Positions 30,082-35,918 of a stretch of 35,918 nucleotides of DNA are shown piece by piece. Within the stretch, counting starts at the first letter, position 1; each line of letters opens with the position of its first letter. The notes under the pieces are model-generated. The model ran no database searches and was not told the origin of the DNA. It worked only from the letters and a program-made list of their open reading frames with translations. This stretch comes from Lachnospiraceae bacterium (GTDB lineage: Bacteria; Bacillota; Clostridia; Lachnospirales; Lachnospiraceae). Made by a program: the position numbers and the translations under genes. Location: positions 1 through 35,918 of the forward strand of contig JAJPWX010000060.1 in assembly GCA_021205755.1 (NCBI GenBank). The letters run 5' to 3'.

Positions 30082-31158
30082 ATGAACATTTTGGAAATTG
30101 TAGTAATTATCGTGACCATTGCCCTGATTCTTTCGGGATTTCGCGCAGGCTTTGTCAGAAAGCTTGCGTCCATGCTTTCCCTGGTGCTGTCGATTGCGCT
30201 GGTGTCGGCCATCTTGCCGTATGTGACGGATTTTATCAAAAATAATACGCCGCTTTATGACTATATCGTTGAGCAGTGTGAAAACGCGGCCGCCGAGCAG
30301 CTCTCCGGCCTGTGGACAAGCTCTGGCAGCAGTACGGGGACGGTGACGGGCAGCCTGGGACTGGCGGCCGGGACTGCTTCGGCGATCGAAACGACGAACT
30401 TAGGTGAGAATGCTTCAACGGTTAGAATAAGCACTCTGAGCAGTTCGGATTCGGATACCGCGGCCTCCTCGGATTTGACCAGTCTGACCCGCGATGAAGT
30501 CAAAGCACTGATGGAACAGTATGGCTATGAAGCGTATACCTCCATCGTGGATTCCCTGACGGATGAAGAGTTTGAGCAATACAAAGAAGAGTATCTGGAG
30601 CAGTATGCTTCGCAGCTGCAATTAGGAAGCAATGAAAATGCGGGAAGTGCGGCAGGCGATGTAATCAGCTCTCTGGCAAGCTCTCTGACGCTGGATGAGG
30701 ATACACAGAATGAGATCATTGACAGTCTGCCGATTCCGCAGGTCATCAAAAATATGCTGATCAAAAATAACAACGAAGAAGGCTACGCGAGCCTGGATGT
30801 CTCGACCTTCCAGGATTATGTCATCGAATACCTGGCCACGCTGATCCTGAACGTGGTTTCTTTCCTGGTGGCGGTGCTGTTGGTTCACATTGCGCTGCGG
30901 CTGTTGGTCATGCTGCTGAATATCCTGGCGCATTTCCCGGTGGTTGGTTTCGTGAACCGCCTGGCGGGCGGCGCGCTCGGTGTGCTGCAGGCGCTTTTCG
31001 TGCTGTGGCTGTTCTTCTTAATTCTGACGGTTCTGCAGGCAACGGACGCGGGGACTGTGCTGCTTTACATGGTAGAGGAGAGCGTGCTGCTTTCCTGGCT
31101 GTATGAGTCGAACCTGTTTTTGCGCATCGTACTCATGGCGGCGGCCGTGTTTGCCTGA
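30082..31158 (+). CDS. CvpA-family membrane protein
   Basis: 358 aa from ATG 30082 (GGTGAG 8 nt upstream); TTG 30076 is an alternative. The N-terminus N-I-L-E-I-V-V-I-I-V-T-I-A-L-I-L-S-G-F-R-A-G-F-V-R-K-L followed by a second hydrophobic helix is the CvpA signature. Two more helices lie at about 255-285 and 300-330. Between helices 2 and 3 is a 170-residue, Ser/Thr/Ala/Glu-rich insert absent from typical CvpA proteins of about 170-200 aa. CvpA members are linked to envelope homeostasis and colicin V export in enterobacteria. It closes the LysM/DUF5711 gene group. Confidence 0.8.
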   Translation: MNILEIVVIIVTIALILSGFRAGFVRKLASMLSLVLSIALVSAILPYVTDFIKNNTPLYDYIVEQCENAAAEQLSGLWTSSGSSTGTVTGSLGLAAGTASAIETTNLGENASTVRISTLSSSDSDTAASSDLTSLTRDEVKALMEQYGYEAYTSIVDSLTDEEFEQYKEEYLEQYASQLQLGSNENAGSAAGDVISSLASSLTLDEDTQNEIIDSLPIPQVIKNMLIKNNNEEGYASLDVSTFQDYVIEYLATLILNVVSFLVAVLLVHIALRLLVMLLNILAHFPVVGFVNRLAGGALGVLQALFVLWLFFLILTVLQATDAGTVLLYMVEESVLLSWLYESNLFLRIVLMAAAVFA

Positions 31159-31235
31159 GGAAGAATTATTCAGACGCAGAAAGGTTCCTTCGGGTTGGAA
31201 GGCTGTAGTTTTGTTCCGTTTATGCAGGCGCGTTT

Positions 31236-31263
31236 TTGTAGTGCAGAGATCATGAGATACAAT
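31236..31263 (+). promoter_or_regulatory. Probable promoter of the oxidoreductase gene
   Basis: TTGTAG (31236-31241), a 16-nt spacer, TACAAT (31258-31263). Transcription would begin about 20 nt before the start codon, giving a very short leader. Confidence 0.5.
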
Positions 31264-31282
31264 GAGGATATGGAGGTGCGGT

Positions 31283-32380
31283 ATGAAAAAAATGAATCTT
31301 GCTATTTTGGGAGCAGGCCGGATTGCAATATCAATGGCAACTACGGTCTCGCAGATGGAGGAGGTTCATCTGTACGCTGTCGCGGCGCGGGACGGTGCGC
31401 GGGCGAAGGCGTTCGCCGAGAAGTACGGGGTAGAAAAATCCTACGGCAGCTATGAAGAAATGCTGTGCGATGAGCAGGTTGATCTGGTGTACATCGCCAC
31501 GCCGCATTCGCTGCACTGCGAACAGGCGAAGCTGTGTATTGCGCACGGAAAGCCAGTGCTCTGTGAGAAGGCATTTGCCATGAATGCCCGTGAAACGCGG
31601 GAAATGCTCGATTATGCGCATGAAAAAGGCGTTTTTATCGCGGAAGCCATGTGGGCGCGCTACACGCCGCAGGCGCAAAAGCTGCGGGAGCTGGCCTGCG
31701 GTATCGGGGCAGGGACGACCGGAAAACGTGAGGCATCCGATGAGGAAAAATGTCCTGGAGACGGAAGCAGCCGTCCGCAGGGACGGATCGGTACGATTGT
31801 CGGCCTGACCGCAAACCTTGGATACCAGGTGATGAATAAGGAACGTCTGATTCGGCCGGAGCTGGGCGGAGGCGCATTGCTGGACCTGGGTGTCTACACG
31901 ATGAACTTCGCAACTTGGATTCTGGGAGATGATGTACAGAGCCTTACTACCTCCATGGTGCCGCTTGAGGCAGATGGGGACATTTCTTATTGGCGGGAGC
32001 CGGCAGCTGTCAGCAGCGAAAAGAAGGCTGGAACTGTGGATAAGTCGGAATTCATTAACCTGGTCTATCCGGACGGCACGATTGCGGGTCTGTTTAATAC
32101 CATGGAAGCGGTTACTGACCGCCGCGGTATCATTTTCGGCACAGAAGGGCGCATCGAGGTCGAAAATGTCAACAATTTCGGGGAGATCCGCATTTACAAC
32201 AACCGCTACGAGCTGGTAGAGACCATCCCGCAGCCGCAGCAGATCAGCGGCTATGAATACGAAGTGCTTGCCTGCAAGCGCGCATTGGAGCAGGGAAAGC
32301 TGGAGTGCGAGGAGATGCCGCATGCGCATACGCTGCGCGTGATGGAGCTGTTGGATGAGATACGCAGTGAGTGGGAATAG
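31283..32380 (+). CDS. Gfo/Idh/MocA-family NAD(P)-dependent oxidoreductase
   Basis: 365 aa from ATG 31283 (GGAGGT at 31272-31277); an upstream ATG at 31262 overlaps the -10 box. Rossmann fold L-A-I-L-G-A-G-R-I-A at the N-terminus; V-D-L-V-Y-I-A-T-P-H and C-E-K-A-F-A-M-N (the E-K-P/A active-site lysine block); G-G-G-A-L-L-D-L-G-V-Y in the C-terminal domain. It oxidises or reduces a sugar, polyol or dihydrodiol-type substrate, and resembles the trans-dihydrodiol dehydrogenase subgroup. A polar insert of about 28 residues (about 142-170) lies before the C-terminal domain. No pathway partner is visible nearby. Confidence 0.9.
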   Translation: MKKMNLAILGAGRIAISMATTVSQMEEVHLYAVAARDGARAKAFAEKYGVEKSYGSYEEMLCDEQVDLVYIATPHSLHCEQAKLCIAHGKPVLCEKAFAMNARETREMLDYAHEKGVFIAEAMWARYTPQAQKLRELACGIGAGTTGKREASDEEKCPGDGSSRPQGRIGTIVGLTANLGYQVMNKERLIRPELGGGALLDLGVYTMNFATWILGDDVQSLTTSMVPLEADGDISYWREPAAVSSEKKAGTVDKSEFINLVYPDGTIAGLFNTMEAVTDRRGIIFGTEGRIEVENVNNFGEIRIYNNRYELVETIPQPQQISGYEYEVLACKRALEQGKLECEEMPHAHTLRVMELLDEIRSEWE

Positions 32381-32428
32381 TTTTTCGTATTGATAAAACA
32401 GCAGGAAAATGCTAAATAGAAAGGAAAA

Positions 32429-34312
32429 ATGATGCGTACACAGACGGAATTGAGAAGACAGTTAAGGGAAATTGACCATAAAGGTTATAAAGCATACAAG
32501 GTACTGGAGGGGGAATATGACTTCGGTACCTATCGGCTGGCGATCGACCATGTGCAGGGCGACCCGTTTGCGACACCGTCGCGTGTGCGTATCATTTATA
32601 ACAACCGTGGAAATATTGCTCCGCAGTATTTTGAGAGCCGTCATCGCAAAATCGCGGTGGAGGACTATCTGCTGCGGCGTCTGCACCGGAACCTGAAAGG
32701 CGGCAGCGGGGATAACCACAGGGCGATTTCAATGGACGCTGATGGAAAAGGGCGAACCGAGAGGCACGGAGGCCGCGCAGAAGATGGGCGCGGTTACGGG
32801 AATAGCGATCCGGCAGATCAGGGAAAAGGACGTAATGCCCGCGTAGGGCAGGGCTCTGGCAAAAGCGGCCTTGTGACGGCCTGCCGCACCGGCCAGGAAA
32901 TTCTGGAACGCACCGCGATGCGCATTACACCGGATGTGATTGAAGCACGGATCGAAGTCGGATTTCCGGCTTACGGGCGCTCGATCGCGGCCGGAGAACT
33001 GGAAAAGATTTTATTTGACTTTCTGCCGGAGGTGTCGGAGAAAACCTTTTCCGTGAAAAAGGCGCTTACAGGGCAGATGCAGCGTGATTTGGATGCGGTT
33101 GCCGCTCTGGCAGACGACCAGCAATACATTCGGGATGCGCTTGACGGCCTCGGTCTGGTGGCATTTGTCGCGGATGGTTCCATCCTTCCGCGCGAGAGCG
33201 GTGTCTCCCAGCGCCCGCTGAAAAACGCAGTCGTTTTCCAAAGTCCGGATAGTCTGGCAGTCACATTGAAGTTGCCTCACCGCGGCGACGTGCGCGGTAT
33301 GGGAATCCGCAGGGGAATCACCGTCATCGCCGGCGGCGGATTTCACGGAAAATCTACCTTATTAAAAGCACTGGAGCGCGGCGTGTATAATCATATCGCC
33401 GGGGATGGCAGGGAACTGGTCATCACCGACCAGAGCGCATTCAAGCTTCGTGCGGAGGAGGGCCGCTGTATCCACGAGACCGACATCTCCATGTTTATCA
33501 GCAACCTGCCGACCCGCGCCGACACGACTCGCTTCTCTACAGAAAACGCAAGCGGCAGCACCTCGCAGGCGGCCAATACCGTCGAGGCTCTGGCTGCGGA
33601 CAGCCGCGTCCTTCTGATCGATGAGGATACCTCCGCAACCAACTTTATGGTGCGCGACGAGCGCATGGCGCAGCTGGTTTCCGACGCCAAAGAGCCGATC
33701 ACACCGTTTATCCGCAAAATCCGCAGCCTCTACCGTGACCTGGGCGTGTCAACTATCCTCGTCGTAGGCAGCTCCGGCGATTATCTGGCTGTGGCTGACA
33801 CCGTCCTGCAGATGGACTGCTACGTGACCAGAGATGTAACGACCCGCGCGAAAGAACTGTGTGCGGAAATGTCAGTCGAAAATGGTACAGAGAGAACGCG
33901 GATGACAAATAGTCTCCTGAATGGTTCTGATCAGCACGCGGCCAGCCTCCGCGAGACCTCCGTCCAGCGGACTGCATGGCTGAAAAAAGGCGTTCGCGCA
34001 AAGCAGATCGAAAAAGCCCGCGTCCATGGCTGGGACACCTTAAGCCTGGACAAGACCGAGATCGACCTGCGCTATCTGGAGCAGATCGTCGATGAGAGCC
34101 AGACCGCAGCGCTCGCCTACCTGATGCAGTACATCCTCAGCCGTATGGCCAATGGGAAAAAGACAGCTGCAGAGCTGGCCGCAGAGGCCGCCCGCAAGAT
34201 CGAAACAGAAGGAATCCTCTCCGTCACCCCCAAAAACTACGGAGCCGGGGCGGCGGCAGCCGTGCGGAGACAGGAAATCCTGGCGTGCCTGGCACGGTAT
34301 CGGATGCTGTGA
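32429..34312 (+). CDS. ABC-class ATPase of the COG3044 family
   Basis: 627 aa; AAAGGA precedes two adjacent ATG codons (32429, 32432). The N-terminal part (L-R-E-I-D-H-K-G-Y-K-A-Y-K ... L-A-I-D-H-V-Q-G-D-P-F-A-T-P-S) and the ATPase part are those of the predicted ATPases of the ABC class: Walker A G-G-G-F-H-G-K-S-T at about 300-309, Walker B L-L-I-D-E-D-T-S-A-T-N-F at about 393-405. No membrane domain, so not a transporter. A Gly/Arg/Asp-rich insert (about 91-148), reminiscent of RGG segments, suggests nucleic-acid contact. The biochemical role of the family is not established. It starts 48 nt after the oxidoreductase gene and may be co-transcribed. Confidence 0.88.
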   Translation: MMRTQTELRRQLREIDHKGYKAYKVLEGEYDFGTYRLAIDHVQGDPFATPSRVRIIYNNRGNIAPQYFESRHRKIAVEDYLLRRLHRNLKGGSGDNHRAISMDADGKGRTERHGGRAEDGRGYGNSDPADQGKGRNARVGQGSGKSGLVTACRTGQEILERTAMRITPDVIEARIEVGFPAYGRSIAAGELEKILFDFLPEVSEKTFSVKKALTGQMQRDLDAVAALADDQQYIRDALDGLGLVAFVADGSILPRESGVSQRPLKNAVVFQSPDSLAVTLKLPHRGDVRGMGIRRGITVIAGGGFHGKSTLLKALERGVYNHIAGDGRELVITDQSAFKLRAEEGRCIHETDISMFISNLPTRADTTRFSTENASGSTSQAANTVEALAADSRVLLIDEDTSATNFMVRDERMAQLVSDAKEPITPFIRKIRSLYRDLGVSTILVVGSSGDYLAVADTVLQMDCYVTRDVTTRAKELCAEMSVENGTERTRMTNSLLNGSDQHAASLRETSVQRTAWLKKGVRAKQIEKARVHGWDTLSLDKTEIDLRYLEQIVDESQTAALAYLMQYILSRMANGKKTAAELAAEAARKIETEGILSVTPKNYGAGAAAAVRRQEILACLARYRML

Positions 34313-34326
34313 AGTGAAAAATATAA

Positions 34327-34377
34327 AAACAGGGAGAGTATTACAGACTTCTTCTGCCAGTAATTCTTTCCCTGTTT
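34327..34377 (-). terminator. Bidirectional hairpin terminator
   Basis: AAACAGGGA (34327-34335) pairs with TCCCTGTTT (34369-34377), and an inner ATTAC/GTAAT stem extends it with small symmetric mismatches. On the minus strand a T-rich tail follows, suiting the coiled-coil gene; it may also end the plus-strand ATPase transcript. Confidence 0.7.
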
Positions 34378-34407
34378 GGGTTAGCTATACTCTACCTATT
34401 CTTTAAA

Positions 34408-34680
34408 TCAATTCTTTCGATGTCCCCAAAGGTGACGCTGCGTTTTGGTTGATTCTTTATTCGTCAATTTTGCATATTCAGCTTCAAGAACTTCATACTT
34501 TAATTTCAATACGTCATGTTCCGATTTCAAAGAATCAAAGTCGGATTTTAAAGCATTTTTCTCTGAAATTAAAACATTATTCTCAGATGATAAAGCGCTG
34601 TATTTGGATGATAACACACTTTTTTCCTTTTGAAGTCTGACAATTGTCTCGCGTTCAAGTTCTAATATAGGTGCTGTCAT
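34408..34680 (-). CDS. Short coiled-coil protein, out-of-frame duplicate tail of the neighbour
   Basis: 90 aa from ATG 34678-34680; AAGGTGG lies 8 nt upstream. The first residues M-T-A-P-I-L-E-L-E-R-E-T-I-V-R are identical to an internal stretch of the larger protein encoded at 34655-35806. They are followed by heptad repeats (L-K-S-D-F-D-S-L-K-S-E-H-D-V-L) and a basic end. It overlaps the 3' end of the larger gene by 26 nt in a different frame. It may be a real small protein, or the shifted remainder of a once longer reading frame. Confidence 0.55.
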   Translation of the reverse strand: MTAPILELERETIVRLQKEKSVLSSKYSALSSENNVLISEKNALKSDFDSLKSEHDVLKLKYEVLEAEYAKLTNKESTKTQRHLWGHRKN

Positions 34681-34696
34681 GTGATTTACCACCTTC
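34641..34696 (-). repeat. 56-bp duplication, copy 1
   Basis: 86% identical (48 of 56) to 34846-34901. It encodes the V-V-N-H-M-T-A-P-I-L-E-L-E-R-E-T-I-V stretch, here in the frame of the small protein. Confidence 0.85.
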
Positions 34697-35806
34697 TTCA
34701 ATTATTGAAAGCAACCGTTGGATTTCAGCATCTTTTTTCTCTAATTTTGTGTACATCTCAGCCAATTCCGAATTTTTCTCAGCCAATTCCGAGTTTTTCT
34801 TGGCTAGTTTCGAGTTTTTCTCGGCCAATTCTTTATTTTGTCTTACGATCGTCTCCCGCTCAAGCTCTAATATAGGCGCTGTCATATGATTTACCACCTC
34901 CAGTAAATATTCATCATTATGGAATACACGAATCATAGCTTTTCTCAGCATTGCCAGAATGTCTTTCCGATTGCATTCTGAAATGTATCCCGTTTCCACC
35001 GCTTCATCTAAGATTAGTATAATCTCATGAAAGTAATTTGTCAATTCCAATTTTGCAGAATCATGGTTATTATTATCTTCTTCCATTTGCTCTTTTTTTC
35101 TTTTGTGGCTTAGAAGTGTAGCGCGAAAGCGGATGGGTGTAAATGGAATCAGGATCAGGAGTCGCTTTTCGCGGATTTCCTGCAGGGAATAGCTTTGGAC
35201 TTTCAAGGCAGGTATGGCATACTCGATACACTTTTCATGTGTTTTTGTACGTACCTGAGGATTTGTATTGTAGACCTGCATGCGAAGTTCGCAGGCCAGA
35301 TGATCGGCGACAATTGCATCCGGAGCCAGAAACAATACAGCGGAATAGGGAAACCGAAGAAGGTAAGGAATTCTTTCGGAACCTCTTATCGCATATGTAA
35401 GCGCCGCCTGAGAGTCATACTCGTATACTCGCTTCGTTATATCTGCCTCCGTATCAATCTCACATTCAAAGTGAAAAATACGTGACCGAATCCAAACGGA
35501 AATATCGGAGCGGATGGAAGAAATGCTCTTTGTGATGACTCGTTCTACGGAATACTCTGTACCGAAAGGTGTGACCTTTGTATCTGCTGGATAGGATATT
35601 CCGTGAATTTCCGTAATTAGCGGAAAGAGCAAAAATGGCATTTCAAAAACCTCTTTTTTGAAGACCTCGTCCCAAAGCTGTGGTTCTGTAGATATGCCTT
35701 TCGGAAAGCCGTTCGTTTCTTCCGAAAGTTCTTCCGCTTTTCTGAGAGCATCTGGTATGTTTGCTGCTTTTTCTTTTGTAACAGGATGGGTAATCCCTGT
35801 TGGCAT
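34655..35806 (-). CDS. Rpn/PD-(D/E)XK nuclease-like protein with coiled-coil tail
   Basis: 383 aa from ATG 35804-35806; AAGGAGG lies 7 nt upstream. The central block S-D-I-S-V-W-I-R-S-R-I-F-H-F-E-C-E-I-D (about residues 99-117), then K-R-V-Y-E-Y-D-S-Q-A-A-L, fits the D...E-x-Q/E core plus R-x-x-x-Y element of Rpn/YhgA-like recombination-promoting nucleases. P-A-L-K-V-Q-S-Y-S-L-Q-E-I-R-E-K-R-L-L-I-L-I-P-F is the conserved follow-on. The second catalytic residue is Glu where Gln is commoner. Residues about 325-365 are perfect E-L-A-E-K-N-S heptads from 21-bp DNA repeats. Such genes are numerous and mobile in gut clostridia; the biological role is uncertain. AT-rich, suggesting acquisition. Confidence 0.7.
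   Translation of the reverse strand: MPTGITHPVTKEKAANIPDALRKAEELSEETNGFPKGISTEPQLWDEVFKKEVFEMPFLLFPLITEIHGISYPADTKVTPFGTEYSVERVITKSISSIRSDISVWIRSRIFHFECEIDTEADITKRVYEYDSQAALTYAIRGSERIPYLLRFPYSAVLFLAPDAIVADHLACELRMQVYNTNPQVRTKTHEKCIEYAIPALKVQSYSLQEIREKRLLILIPFTPIRFRATLLSHKRKKEQMEEDNNNHDSAKLELTNYFHEIILILDEAVETGYISECNRKDILAMLRKAMIRVFHNDEYLLEVVNHMTAPILELERETIVRQNKELAEKNSKLAKKNSELAEKNSELAEMYTKLEKKDAEIQRLLSIIEEGGKSHDSTYIRT
34758..34841 (-). repeat. 21-bp tandem repeats encoding coiled-coil heptads
   Basis: About four 21-bp units from 34758, each encoding one heptad (E-L-A-E-K-N-S and variants). Unit number could change without loss of frame. Confidence 0.85.
34846..34901 (-). repeat. 56-bp duplication, copy 2
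   Basis: Partner of 34641-34696, in the frame of the larger protein (V-V-N-H-M-T-A-P-I-L-E-L-E-R-E-T-I-V-R). Confidence 0.85.
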
Positions 35807-35881
35807 TCCGTTCCTCCTTTCTTGTTGGATGCGTAAACATGATTTGTTTTTTGAAGATAATATCGGTAGTTAAACACTTTG

Positions 35882-35905
35882 GAGAGGTAGATACCTCTCT
35901 TTTTT
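35882..35905 (+). terminator. Orphan plus-strand terminator at the window edge
   Basis: Perfect 8-bp stem GAGAGGTA-ga-TACCTCTC followed by six T (35900-35905). No plus-strand gene precedes it: the adjacent gene reads leftward. It may end a small RNA or antisense transcript. Confidence 0.6.
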
Positions 35906-35918
35906 GTTGTATATAAAG

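Noticed and set aside
32830..32870. Second P-loop (G-Q-G-S-G-K-S) in the ATPase
   Set aside because: The first glycine spacing does not fit GxxxxGK[ST], and it lies in a low-complexity insert; the true Walker A is near residue 300.

Overview
The window reads as a chromosomal segment of a Gram-positive, spore-forming anaerobe, most likely a Lachnospiraceae-type Clostridia. The evidence is a YyaC-family sporulation gene, Gram-positive AGGAGG ribosome binding sites, near-consensus SigA promoters, a 2-hydroxyacyl-CoA dehydratase/activase pair typical of strict anaerobes, and surface proteins of clostridial style. The core genes have moderate GC. Two patches are visibly AT-richer: 1.0-3.0 kb and 34.4-35.9 kb. 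This placement is inference; I see no rRNA, tRNA, CRISPR array or transposase.

Layout. 1-822: 3' end of a secreted repeat protein. 1097-3021: an AT-rich two-gene AbiE-like (type IV) toxin-antitoxin cassette with a perfect -35/-10 promoter and a palindromic operator, followed at 3046-3132 by an 84%-identical scrap of the surface-protein gene. 3186-9222: ileS (eukaryote-like type) and glgP in one transcription unit. 9286-11310 (-): a coiled-coil protein made of 11-residue repeats and a GPH-type sugar symporter. 11445-12651: a phosphofructokinase with an atypical nucleotide loop. 12942-14714: dnaX, with an in-frame A_AAA_AAG slippery heptamer preceded by GGAGG.

14717-23464: an 8.7-kb block separating dnaX from its usual partners ybaB-recR, bounded by two inverted copies of one hairpin. 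It holds a MATE exporter, a structured intergenic repeat, a catalytically dead M23-like membrane protein, a sulfotransferase-like gene translationally coupled to a LysR regulator and, divergently, an HgdB-like protein plus an HgdB-activase fusion. 23549-25064: ybaB-recR, convergent with yyaC. 25245-26516 (-): a secreted fibronectin-III protein. 26704-31158: three membrane-anchored proteins (LysM, DUF5711-like, CvpA-like) separated by a family of small hairpin repeats. 31283-34312: a Gfo/Idh/MocA oxidoreductase and a COG3044-type ATPase. 34408-35806 (-): an Rpn/PD-(D/E)XK-like protein with a duplicated, frame-shifted coiled-coil tail.

How the genes work together: glgP and pfkA serve glycogen breakdown and glycolysis; dnaX, ybaB and recR serve replication and recombination; the LysR regulator is placed to control the dehydratase pair through the shared 19.8-20.2 kb promoter region; the 26.7-31.2 kb genes look like one envelope-associated operon. 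The most novel leads are the dnaX frameshift signal, the hairpin-bounded block between dnaX and ybaB, the HgdB-activase fusion with its internal start, the AbiE-like cassette and its operator, and the intergenic hairpin family.
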